Assembly (NCBI GenBank): GCA_017463985.1
Contig: JAFUEH010000006.1
Coordinates: 1-33,569, forward strand
DNA length: 33,569 nt
Direction: 5' to 3'
Source: Eubacterium sp.
GTDB taxonomy: Bacteria > Bacillota > Clostridia > Oscillospirales > Acutalibacteraceae
Positions 16,915 to 24,862 of this stretch are shown one piece after another. The notes under the pieces were generated by a model. That model did no database searches. It saw only the letters and a list, made by a program, of their open reading frames with translations, and was not told where the DNA came from. The translations under genes were made by a program, and so were the position numbers. How positions within the stretch are numbered: position 1 is the stretch's first letter; every line of letters starts with the position of its first letter.

Positions 16915-18186
16915 ATGAGTAAATATCCTGAATATACGCATGAAAAATCCAGAGAATGGTTTGACCGCGCGCTGAATGCAATTCCCTCCGGCATTTACGG
17001 CCATCTTGGTCCCTCCGAGGGCCTTTGGCTGCCGATCACGAAGTGGCCGCTGATGGGCGATCATGCCAAGGGTACTTATTTTTGGGATGTAGACGGCAAT
17101 AAATATCTCGATATGATGTGCGCCTACGGTCCGAACGTGCTCGGCTACTGTGACGACGATGTGGATAAGGCTGCGATGGAACAGCTGCGCATCGGTAACT
17201 GTACGACCTCGCCGTCATATAAGATGGTGGAGTGCGCCGAGCTGCTCAAGGACACGGTCGCTATGGCTGACTGGGCCTTCTTTATGAAGAACGGTTCTGA
17301 CGCAACGACCTTCTCCGTTATGTGCGCCCGTGCTCACACCGGTAAAAAGAAGATCATGTTCTTCAAGGGCTACTATCACGGCGATTTCCAGTGGTGTCAA
17401 AAGGCCGACTATCCCGGCATTATGCCCGAAGAGGTAGCCAACAATATTATTGTACCGTGGTTTGACTTGGACGCTATGCAGGCGGCGTATGACGCTTGCG
17501 GCGGCGATGTCGCCGGACTGATCGCACAGCCGTACGATCACGGTAACTTCTATGATAACGTCTGTGCTACCAAGGAGCAGTGGGCGGCGGTTCGCAAATT
17601 CTGCGACGATCACGGTATGGTACTGATCATCGACGATGTGCGCACCGGTTTCCGTCTGGACATTCAGGGCTCTGACCATTACTACGGCTTCAAGGCTGAC
17701 CTGATCTGCTTCTGTAAGGCGTTGGCTAACGGCTACAATATGTCCGCCGTCTGCGGTCAGGAGCATATCAAAAACACCGCCTCCTCCGTGGTATATACCG
17801 GTTCCTATTGGATGAGCGCCGAGCCGTTTGCGGCCTGCCTTGCCTGTATCCCGAAGATGAAGCGGCTGGATGTTCCGACTATGTTCCGTCAAAAGGGTAT
17901 TCAACTGACCGACGGCCTGAAGGCGGCCGGCAAGGAGCACGGCTTCGATTTAGTTGTTTCAGGTGAACCGGCGCTGTTCTATCTCAGAATTGCAAACGAC
18001 GACAGCCTGATGCTGCATCAGGAATGGGTGGCAGAATGTGTCAGCAGGGGTCTGTTCCTTGCCTCGCACCATAATCACTTTATCAATGCCTCGCTGCAGG
18101 ATGAGGATATTGCGCTGGCGATTGATATTGCAGAGGATGCGTTCGGCGTGGTGGCTGCCAACCATCCGGAATTAGATTTGAAATAA
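16915..18186 (+). CDS. Class III PLP-dependent aminotransferase, glutamate-1-semialdehyde aminotransferase-like
   Basis: This 423-aa PLP enzyme of fold type I has GTYFWDVDGNKYLDM near residue 53, the phosphate-binding NGSDAT (126-131), Tyr154-His155 (YYHGD) stacking on PLP, Asp240/241 in IIDDVRTGFR, and the Schiff-base Lys268 in DLICFCKALANGY. It would move an amino group to or within a keto or aldehyde substrate. It is not obviously HemL, since no haem genes are near and its ends differ. AAGGAGGG lies before the ATG, 12 nt after the SCP2-like gene. Its neighbours suggest it acts with the split transketolase; the substrate is unknown. Confidence 0.85.
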   Translation: MSKYPEYTHEKSREWFDRALNAIPSGIYGHLGPSEGLWLPITKWPLMGDHAKGTYFWDVDGNKYLDMMCAYGPNVLGYCDDDVDKAAMEQLRIGNCTTSPSYKMVECAELLKDTVAMADWAFFMKNGSDATTFSVMCARAHTGKKKIMFFKGYYHGDFQWCQKADYPGIMPEEVANNIIVPWFDLDAMQAAYDACGGDVAGLIAQPYDHGNFYDNVCATKEQWAAVRKFCDDHGMVLIIDDVRTGFRLDIQGSDHYYGFKADLICFCKALANGYNMSAVCGQEHIKNTASSVVYTGSYWMSAEPFAACLACIPKMKRLDVPTMFRQKGIQLTDGLKAAGKEHGFDLVVSGEPALFYLRIANDDSLMLHQEWVAECVSRGLFLASHHNHFINASLQDEDIALAIDIAEDAFGVVAANHPELDLK

Positions 18187-18230
18187 GCAAGCGCAGCAGA
18201 AAGACTTAAGAAAATTTTAACACAAAACCG

Positions 18231-18276
18231 CCGCGCGGTCGGCACTGTTGCACCGTAAAGGCAGCTGACGGCGCGG
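18231..18276 (+). promoter_or_regulatory. Long GC-rich hairpin between the aminotransferase and transketolase genes
   Basis: CCGCGC-G-GTCGGC (18231-18243) pairs with GCTGAC-G-GCGCGG (18264-18276), a 12-bp stem with one G-G mismatch and one G-U pair around a 20-nt loop. No T-run follows, so it is not a plain terminator. It may stabilise or process the mRNA, or be a cis-regulatory element in the 118-nt gap. Confidence 0.45.
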
Positions 18277-18304
18277 TATGTTTGAAAAAGAAAGGGGTAA
18301 TACT

Positions 18305-19198
18305 ATGCCGGCAGATTTCAAGCCGTTTGACAAACAGGAATGGCTCCGCCTTGAAAAAAAGGCCGATGAGCTGAGAAGATTAACCTTAAAAACCGCAATA
18401 TGGGGCGGATCCGGTCACGTGGGCGGCGCGCTGTCCTGTATGGACGCGATGACGATCTTATATCACCGCTTCATGAAGCTCGATCCGAAGGATTCAAAAA
18501 TGCCCGACAGAGATCGCTTTGTGCTTTCTAAGGGCCATGCGGCTGTCGGCTATGCGCCGGTGCTCGTGGACTTTGGCTATATGCCTGAGGAGGAGCTGCA
18601 TATCTTTAACCTGACGGGTGCGAAGATCGGTATGCACCTTGATTCTAATAAGGTGAACGGCTGTGAATTTTCCACCGGTTCGCTCGGTCACGGTATTTCT
18701 ATTGCGGTCGGCTTTGCGCTGGCGGGCAGAGTGAACGGGCTGGACTACATGAACTATGTCATTACCGGCGACGGCGAGATGAACGAGGGCTCTAACTGGG
18801 AGGCCATTATGGCAGCGGCTCAGTTCAAGCTTTCCAATGTGGTCGTTATGGTGGATAACAATAAGTGCATGATCGACGGCCGGACGGTTGACGAAATGAG
18901 CATTGAGCCGATCGACAAAAAGTTTGAGGCCTTTGGCTATATTGTTCACCGTGTCGACGGTCATAACATGAAAGAGCTGAACGACGCGATCGAAGCAGCC
19001 ATCAAGAACCATCAGGACGGCGGTGAGCAGCCGACAGCCATCATTTTGGATACCTTTAAGGGCGCCGGCGTTGACTTTATGCAGGATAATTATCTGTGGC
19101 ACTATGGCTCACTCGATGAGGAAAAAGCAAACCAGGCGTATGCATCGCTGGATAAATACTATAAAGAGCGCTGTGAACGCGCTGAAAAGGAGGCGTAA
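18305..19198 (+). CDS. Transketolase N-terminal (TPP-binding) subunit
   Basis: This 297-aa subunit of a split transketolase binds the thiamine diphosphate via GDGEMNEG (155-162) and DNNK. Conserved histidines are seen in GSGHVGG (His38), SKGHAA (His78) and STGSLGHG. It is about the N-terminal half of a full-length transketolase. It works with the next gene product to move two-carbon ketol units, or to form another carbon-carbon bond. The start at 18305 follows AAAGGGG; the longer frame from 18278 is not favoured. Two nt separate it from the C-terminal subunit gene. Whether it serves the pentose-phosphate pathway or a dedicated pathway is not decided by sequence. Confidence 0.92.
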   Translation: MPADFKPFDKQEWLRLEKKADELRRLTLKTAIWGGSGHVGGALSCMDAMTILYHRFMKLDPKDSKMPDRDRFVLSKGHAAVGYAPVLVDFGYMPEEELHIFNLTGAKIGMHLDSNKVNGCEFSTGSLGHGISIAVGFALAGRVNGLDYMNYVITGDGEMNEGSNWEAIMAAAQFKLSNVVVMVDNNKCMIDGRTVDEMSIEPIDKKFEAFGYIVHRVDGHNMKELNDAIEAAIKNHQDGGEQPTAIILDTFKGAGVDFMQDNYLWHYGSLDEEKANQAYASLDKYYKERCERAEKEA

Positions 19199-19200
19199 TT

Positions 19201-20211
19201 ATGGGCGGTATGACATATACAATGACAGATACGACGAAGCTGTCTACGGCGGAGTGCTACGGTATTGCGCTGTGTGAGCTCGGTGAGGAACACAAGGACG
19301 TTGTTGCGCTGACCGCCGATCTTGCCAAATCTACAAAGATCGGTATGTTTGGCGATCAATTCCCGGAGCGCTTTGTGAACGTAGGTATTGCCGAGCAGAA
19401 CCTGTTTACCGTTGCTGCTGCGATGGCGAAAAACGGTCTAGTTCCGTTTGCTTCTACCTTTGCAATTTTTGCTGCAGCCCGTTCGCTCGATCAGATCCAT
19501 ACGGATATTTGTTATCAGAATGTGCCGGTTAAGATCATTGCTACGCACGCTGGCACCTCCTTTGGCCAGGCAGGCTCTACGCATCACAGCCTGATCGATA
19601 TGACTTGTATGAGAGCGTTGCCGCACATGACCGTGATCTGTCCGTGCGACGGTTCGGAAACCTATCATGCGGTAAAGGCAGCTTATGATATTCCCGGCCC
19701 GGTATATATCCGTATTAACCGCGGCTTTGATCAGGTGATCTATAAGAACGTGGAGGACTGCCACTTTGAATGGGATAAGGCCAGCATCATGAACGAGGGA
19801 ACGGATATTACCGTGATCGCTTGCGGCTCCTGTGTATTCGAAGCGATGCAGGCAGCCAGGATGGTGGAAGCTGACGGCGGCATTAAGGTCCGCGTGATCA
19901 ATATGCATACGATCAAGCCAATCGATGAAGAAGCGGTTTTGAATGCCATCATGGATACACGCCGCATCATCACCGTCGAGGATCATGAGATTCAGGGCGG
20001 TCTTGGCTCAGCGGTAGCAGAGGTCGTTGCCAAGAGCGGTAAGGCCTGCGCTTTCAAGATGCTCGGCCATGACAATGCGTTCTCTACGATCGGCCTGCAG
20101 GAGGATCTGCTGGCGCTTGCTAAGATTGACGCCAACGGCATTGCAGAAGCGATTTCAGAGGTTATGCACGCTGACTTTGAGGCAGACGATGCATGGGACG
20201 ACGAGTTCTGA
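19201..20211 (+). CDS. Transketolase C-terminal subunit
   Basis: This 336-aa protein is the partner of the preceding gene. The pyrimidine-binding domain contains FVNVGIAEQNL with Glu65, which activates the TPP aminopyrimidine ring, and THAGTSFGQAGSTHHSLID in the position of the sugar-binding loop. The C-terminal domain has VINMHTIKPIDEEA and ITVEDHEIQGGLGSAVAEV. AAGGAGG is spaced 7 nt from the ATG. It is in the same operon as the SCP2-like proteins and the aminotransferase. Confidence 0.92.
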   Translation: MGGMTYTMTDTTKLSTAECYGIALCELGEEHKDVVALTADLAKSTKIGMFGDQFPERFVNVGIAEQNLFTVAAAMAKNGLVPFASTFAIFAAARSLDQIHTDICYQNVPVKIIATHAGTSFGQAGSTHHSLIDMTCMRALPHMTVICPCDGSETYHAVKAAYDIPGPVYIRINRGFDQVIYKNVEDCHFEWDKASIMNEGTDITVIACGSCVFEAMQAARMVEADGGIKVRVINMHTIKPIDEEAVLNAIMDTRRIITVEDHEIQGGLGSAVAEVVAKSGKACAFKMLGHDNAFSTIGLQEDLLALAKIDANGIAEAISEVMHADFEADDAWDDEF

Positions 20212-20247
20212 TTCCGACTTTATAACGGCTGAAAGGAGTTGTATTCT

Positions 20248-21045
20248 ATGCCATCTGATGAAGTTCGTTACGCGAACAAAGTGTTTATGGCAGGGGCATT
20301 GCCGCTGATGAAAACGATTGCCACCGATGTCCCGTCACTGAAAAAGAAATTTGAAGGCGTGAACGCCATTTATCAGGTTTCCGCCATGGTGAACGCCGAG
20401 GATAAAGAAGCGGTACATTTCATTGTTGAAAACGGCGAGTGGACAGTCAAGCTCGGCGAATACCTCGGGCAGCAAAAAATTGACGGCGAGCTGGCTTTTT
20501 CCTCGATGGAAAAGATGAATGCTTTCATGAAAGGCGATATGACGAAGCTGCCAAAGATGAAAATCAAATCGCTCGGTAAGTTCGTTAAGTTCATGATGGT
20601 GCTGCTCAAGATGTCCGATCTGCTCGGCATCAAGGAGCCGCCGGAGAATGACGAGGAAACCTCTGTGTTGCTGTGTAAGCTGTATTTTTACCTGCTTTCC
20701 TCGGGTATTTCTCAGCTCAACAAGTTGGGCCATCCGCAGATCCATGATTGGGCGCTCAAGTCTCCTGACCGCTGCTATCAGTGGGAGGTTGTCGGTCATC
20801 CGGAGTGTACGGCGTACATCCGTATTAAGGCCGGCAAGTCGAGAGCGGGCAGAGGTGCTTACAAGCGCGCTAAACCGTTCTTCTGCATGAAGTTTGACTC
20901 TCCGACCTCTGCGCTGAAGATCCTGCTCGGGACGGGCGATATGTTCCAGATGACAGCGGATCAGCAGCTGATGATGGAGGGCGGTCCGGAGTTCGGCGTA
21001 CAAATTGGTGATTATATGATGATCGTCGGGGATTTAGCGACTTGA
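20248..21045 (+). CDS. Second SCP2-like protein
   Basis: This 265-aa soluble protein has the same two-lobe plan as the first gene of the operon but is divergent. Lobe one has AVHFIVENGEWTVKLG and KIDGELAFSSMEKMNAFMKGD. A linker MVLLKMSDLLGIKEPPEND follows. Lobe two has CYQWEVVGHPECTAYIRIKAG, then MKFDSPTSALKILLGTGDM and a closing EFGVQIGDYMMIVG. The ligand is unknown. It is read as a probable lipid or hydrophobic-intermediate binder by position and pattern only. The start at 20248 follows AAAGGAG; a TTG three codons upstream overlaps that site. A terminator follows. Confidence 0.55.
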   Translation: MPSDEVRYANKVFMAGALPLMKTIATDVPSLKKKFEGVNAIYQVSAMVNAEDKEAVHFIVENGEWTVKLGEYLGQQKIDGELAFSSMEKMNAFMKGDMTKLPKMKIKSLGKFVKFMMVLLKMSDLLGIKEPPENDEETSVLLCKLYFYLLSSGISQLNKLGHPQIHDWALKSPDRCYQWEVVGHPECTAYIRIKAGKSRAGRGAYKRAKPFFCMKFDSPTSALKILLGTGDMFQMTADQQLMMEGGPEFGVQIGDYMMIVGDLAT

Positions 21046-21074
21046 TCCATACCCTATAGCATAACATAATGAGA

Positions 21075-21108
21075 GAGGCTACCTTGCGAAAACAAGATAG
21101 CCTCTTTT
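21075..21108. terminator. Terminator of the SCP2-transketolase operon, also facing DAHP synthase
   Basis: A 12-bp stem with one mismatch (21075-21086 with 21093-21104, GAGGCTACCTTG / CAAGATAGCCTC) is followed by TTTT on the plus strand. It lies between convergent genes and may work weakly in the other direction. Confidence 0.85.
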
Positions 21109-21123
21109 GTGTTTTGAAGGTAT

Positions 21124-22164
21124 TTAAATTTGCTCAGCAATCTGATAGATCAGCGCCTTTGTTTTATCCCAGCCGAGGCAGGGATCGGTAATCGATTTGC
21201 CGTAAACGCCGTCCTCGATCTTCTGACAGCCGTCCTCAATGTAGGACTCGATCATGAAGCCCTTGACCATTTCGCGGATATCGCTGCTGTGACGGCAGGC
21301 GTGCAGTACCTCGTTGACGATACGCACCTGCTCCAGGTATTTCTTGCCGGAGTTGGAGTGGTTGGTATCCACAATGACTGCCGGATTTTCATAGCCGCCG
21401 TTGCAGTACAGATCGTGTAGGATGCGTAAGTCCTCGTAGTGATAATTCTGATGATTAATGCCGTGCTTGTCTACGCTGCCGCGCAGGATCGCGTGCGCCA
21501 GCGGATTGCCCTGGGACTCTACCTCCCAGCCTCTGTAAAGGAAGGTGTGACCGTGCTGGGCAGCATTGATCGCGTTGAGCATAATGGAAAAGTCGCCGCT
21601 GGTCGGATTCTTCATACCTACCGGAACGCAGCAGGCGCTGGATACCAAGCGGTGCTCCTGATTTTCAACGGAGCGTGCGCCGACGGCAATATAAGAAAGC
21701 AGGTCGGAAAGGTATCTTCCGTTTTCGGGATACAGCATTTCGTCCGCACAGGTCAGCCCCGTTTGCTCGATGGCGTTTTTATGAAGCTGGCGGATGGCGA
21801 TAATACCCTCCAGCATATCCGGCTTTTTGTCCGGATCCGGCTGGTGGAGCATTCCTTTGTAGCCGGCGCCGGTGGTACGCGGCTTGCCGGTGTAAATGCG
21901 GGGAATGATCAAAATTTTGTCCGCCACCTCTTTTTGTACCTCTGCGAGGCGGTGAATGTAGTCCAGCACGGCGTCCGCTCTGTCTGCTGAGCAGGGACCG
22001 ATGACGAGTGCCAGTCGACTGTCTTGTCCGCTGAAGATGGCCGCAATCTCTTCATCGCGTTCATTTTTGACAGCCGTTGCCTCCGGGGAAAGGGGATATT
22101 GCTCCTTGATCTCCTTCGGGATCGGCAGCTTTCGTTTGAATACTGTGTTATGCATATTGTCCAT
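21124..22164 (-). CDS. 3-deoxy-7-phosphoheptulonate (DAHP) synthase, class I AroF/G/H type
   Basis: DAHP synthase condenses phosphoenolpyruvate and erythrose-4-phosphate, the first step of aromatic synthesis. The 346-aa protein has LALVIGPCSADR, IPRIYTGKPRTTGAGYKGM, GARSVENQEHR, GMKNPTSGD and the metal-site region VIVDTNHSNSGKK, all typical of the E. coli-like class. The ATG is preceded by CGGAGG. Its own promoter leaves a leader of only about 16 nt, so there is no room for a T-box or attenuator. It converges on the transketolase operon, a possible source of erythrose-4-phosphate. Confidence 0.95.
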   Translation of the reverse strand: MDNMHNTVFKRKLPIPKEIKEQYPLSPEATAVKNERDEEIAAIFSGQDSRLALVIGPCSADRADAVLDYIHRLAEVQKEVADKILIIPRIYTGKPRTTGAGYKGMLHQPDPDKKPDMLEGIIAIRQLHKNAIEQTGLTCADEMLYPENGRYLSDLLSYIAVGARSVENQEHRLVSSACCVPVGMKNPTSGDFSIMLNAINAAQHGHTFLYRGWEVESQGNPLAHAILRGSVDKHGINHQNYHYEDLRILHDLYCNGGYENPAVIVDTNHSNSGKKYLEQVRIVNEVLHACRHSSDIREMVKGFMIESYIEDGCQKIEDGVYGKSITDPCLGWDKTKALIYQIAEQI

Positions 22165-22186
22165 AGTTTGTTACCTCCGACTGCCT

Positions 22187-22215
22187 ATCATAGCACCATT
22201 GTCCGTAAAAGTCAA
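22187..22215 (-). promoter_or_regulatory. DAHP synthase promoter
   Basis: Minus strand: -35 TTGACT (22215-22210), 17 nt, -10 TATGAT (22192-22187). Confidence 0.8.
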
Positions 22216-22216
22216 A

Positions 22217-22254
22217 TTCCGATTTGCCGGAAGTTTTCTTTCAGCAAATCGGAA
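22217..22254 (-). terminator. cysK terminator
   Basis: A perfect 11-bp stem (22244-22254 with 22217-22227, TTCCGATTTGC / GCAAATCGGAA) lies after the cysK stop, with a moderately T-rich tail. It abuts the -35 box of the DAHP synthase promoter. Confidence 0.7.
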
Positions 22255-22271
22255 CGAATCATCGCTGTGAT

Positions 22272-23201
<930 letters not shown>

Positions 23202-23266
23202 AATAAAGTCCTCCATAATAATTGTTTTATCGTGCGAAGCAAGCTCCGCTTTTTGAATGTGACCAC

Positions 23267-23295
23267 ATCATAACACATAAAACCTAGAATGTCAA
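23267..23295 (-). promoter_or_regulatory. cysK promoter
   Basis: Minus strand: perfect -35 TTGACA (23295-23290), 17 nt, -10 TATGAT (23272-23267). Confidence 0.85.
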
Positions 23296-23304
23296 TAGGT
23301 TTTA
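23278..23304. promoter_or_regulatory. Inverted-repeat operator over the cysK -35 box
   Basis: Nine-bp arms TAAAACCTA (23278-23286) and TAGGTTTTA (23296-23304) flank a 9-nt centre that carries most of the -35 hexamer. The placement fits a repressor blocking RNA polymerase. Rrf2-family regulators such as CymR control cysK in Firmicutes; the match here is inference. Confidence 0.6.
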
Positions 23305-23334
23305 GGGGAATTAATGAAATTTTTTTGAATATGC

Positions 23335-23423
23335 AAAAACCCGGCGCCATTTTGACGTCGGGTTTGCTGCAATGCAGTACGGTAAAGGCAAGGGCCTGCC
23401 ATACCGCTTTTTTATTATCCATT
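23335..23423 (-). ncRNA. Candidate structured small RNA
   Basis: On the minus strand, a promoter-like TTGATT (23459-23454), 18 nt, TATTAT (23435-23430) precedes about 85 nt of structured sequence. It contains a hairpin CGGTA...TACCG with inner TGCC/GGCA (23380-23406), a short CTGCA/TGCAG hairpin (23367-23377) and a terminator AAACCCGACG / CGCCGGGTTT (23337-23365) followed by T5. Read on the plus strand, the hairpin at 23380-23406 is followed by T6, so the strand is not certain. No convincing ORF fits. No known RNA family is recognised. Confidence 0.35.
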
Positions 23424-23509
23424 GGATAAATAATAAATGAGAAAACCGGCTAAAATCAACAGGAAAACAGAGAAAAACGGAGATAACGGAATTTATTTTA
23501 ATTTGAGTG

Positions 23510-23538
23510 TTGACATTTTTGGCGCGTTTTGGTATGAT
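23510..23538 (+). promoter_or_regulatory. rplM-rpsI promoter
   Basis: Perfect -35 TTGACA (23510-23515), 17 nt, -10 TATGAT (23533-23538). The leader is only about 30 nt, too short for the L13 leader RNA known in other Firmicutes. Confidence 0.9.
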
Positions 23539-23576
23539 AGGCAAGCATTAAAAATTATTAATCGGAGGATATGACT

Positions 23577-24005
23577 ATGTCAACATTTATGCCAAAGGCT
23601 GACGAAATCGAACGCAAGTGGTATGTTATTGACGCAGCAGGCAAGCCGCTCGGTAAGGTTGCTGCTGAGGCAGCAGTTCTTCTCAGAGGAAAGCAAAAGC
23701 CTATTTTTACGCCGAACGTAGACTGTGGTGATTTCGTTATCATTATCAACACCGATAAGGTTGTACTTACCGGTAACAAGCTTGAAAATAAGTATTATTA
23801 TCATCACTCGGGCTATATCGGAAATCTGAAGTCCGTTAAGTATGGCACTCTGATGAAGGAAAAGAGCGATTTCGCTGTTATGAAGGCGGTTAAGGGCATG
23901 ATCCCGGACACCACACTCGGCAGAAAGCAGCTCACTAGATGCAAGATTTACAAAGGCGCAGAGCACAAGCACGAGGCCCAGAAGCCTGAAGCTTGGGAAA
24001 TGTAA
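23577..24005 (+). CDS. rplM: 50S ribosomal protein L13
   Basis: L13 is an early-assembly protein of the large ribosomal subunit that binds 23S rRNA. The 142-aa protein has WYVIDAAGKPLGKVA, the FTPNVDCGDFVIIIN stretch and GMIPDTTLGRKQ, all family hallmarks, at normal length. Two ATGs lie at 23571 and 23577; GGAGG at 23564-23568 is 8 nt from the second, so 23577 is chosen. It is co-transcribed with rpsI, as in most bacteria. Confidence 0.97.
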   Translation: MSTFMPKADEIERKWYVIDAAGKPLGKVAAEAAVLLRGKQKPIFTPNVDCGDFVIIINTDKVVLTGNKLENKYYYHHSGYIGNLKSVKYGTLMKEKSDFAVMKAVKGMIPDTTLGRKQLTRCKIYKGAEHKHEAQKPEAWEM

Positions 24006-24021
24006 GGGAGGTATGTAGATT

Positions 24022-24420
24022 ATGTATGAATCAAATCCTTTTTTCTACGGAACAGGCAGAAGAAAAGAATCTGTAGCTCGTGTTCGCGTGTACGCCGGCT
24101 CAGGTAAAATCACGATCAACGACAGAGATATCGACGATTACTTTGGCCTTGAGACGCTCAAGCTCATCGTTCGTCAGCCGCTCGCTTTAACAGAAACTGC
24201 TGAAAAGTTCGACATCGTTTGCCGTGTAAACGGCGGCGGCGTTACCGGTCAGGCCGGTGCGATCCGTCACGGTATCGCCAGAGCACTGCTTCAGTATGAT
24301 GAGAGCCTTCGTCCTACTTTAAAGAAGGCCGGCTTCCTCACTCGTGACCCGAGAATGAAGGAAAGAAAGAAGTACGGTCTCAAAAAAGCACGTCGTGCAC
24401 CGCAGTTTAGTAAGAGATAA
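24022..24420 (+). CDS. rpsI: 30S ribosomal protein S9
   Basis: S9 is a small-subunit protein whose C-terminal tail reaches the P-site tRNA. The 132-aa protein has [15 protein letters not shown], the [21 protein letters not shown] core and the basic C-terminus ending APQFSKR; the final Lys-Arg is the conserved tRNA-contacting end. GGGAGGT precedes the ATG, 16 nt after rplM. Confidence 0.97.
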   Translation: MYESNPFFYGTGRRKESVARVRVYAGSGKITINDRDIDDYFGLETLKLIVRQPLALTETAEKFDIVCRVNGGGVTGQAGAIRHGIARALLQYDESLRPTLKKAGFLTRDPRMKERKKYGLKKARRAPQFSKR

Positions 24421-24434
24421 CTCATTTTCAATAG

Positions 24435-24518
24435 CGCCTCCCAAGTGGAGGCGTTTTTGTTATCAAGAGATAAATACGTTTCTTACTTCAATACCCTTGT
24501 CTTGTACAAGGGCGTTTT
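24435..24518 (+). terminator. Tandem terminators after rpsI
   Basis: First hairpin CGCCTCC/GGAGGCG (24435-24441 with 24447-24453) ends in T5. A second, CCCTTGT/ACAAGGG (24494-24500 with 24506-24512), is followed by CGTTTT. Together they insulate the ribosomal operon from gatCAB. Confidence 0.8.
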
Positions 24519-24520
24519 GT

Positions 24521-24549
24521 TTGACTTGCCCTGTTTATGAGAATATGAT
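24521..24549 (+). promoter_or_regulatory. gatCAB promoter
   Basis: -35 TTGACT (24521-24526), 17 nt, -10 TATGAT (24544-24549). The gatC start is 21 nt beyond the -10, so the leader is very short. Confidence 0.75.
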
Positions 24550-24570
24550 ATGATAAGAAGCGGTGATACT

Positions 24571-24861
24571 ATGGAAATTACAAAGAAACGAATAACACGT
24601 CTTGAAGAGCTGGCGCATATAACGCTGACGGATGCGGAGCGTGCCGCAGTGGCGGACGAGCTGACGGCACTACTCTCTTATATGGCGCTGCTGGACACAT
24701 TGGACACAGCGGATACGGCCGAAGCAACCCATTTATTCGGTATTCATAATGTGCTGCGCAGCGATACGGTAAAGCCGTCCTTGCTGAGAGAGCAGGTGTT
24801 GCAGAATACCGTCAGCGAGGACGGCTGCTTCGCAGTGCCGCAAACGGTGGAGGAGGGCTGA
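24571..24861 (+). CDS. gatC: Asp/Glu-tRNA amidotransferase subunit C
   Basis: GatC is the small scaffold of the GatCAB complex that converts Glu-tRNA(Gln) (and often Asp-tRNA(Asn)) to Gln-tRNA(Gln), implying indirect glutamine charging. The 96-aa protein has the family pattern RITRLEELAHITLTDAE and the late segment LRSDTVKPSLLREQVLQN. The start at 24571 was chosen because the earlier in-frame ATG at 24550 lies in or next to the -10 box. The ribosome site is weak (GGTG). gatA begins 1 nt after its stop. Confidence 0.93.
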   Translation: MEITKKRITRLEELAHITLTDAERAAVADELTALLSYMALLDTLDTADTAEATHLFGIHNVLRSDTVKPSLLREQVLQNTVSEDGCFAVPQTVEEG

Positions 24862-24862
24862 C

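Noticed and set aside
17215-17940. 241-codon open frame antisense to the aminotransferase
   Set aside because: It mirrors a well-supported gene, has no ribosome site and no recognisable motif.
20335-21003. 222-codon open frame antisense to the second SCP2-like gene
   Set aside because: Low-complexity His/Leu/Arg-rich shadow of the real frame, with no promoter or ribosome site.
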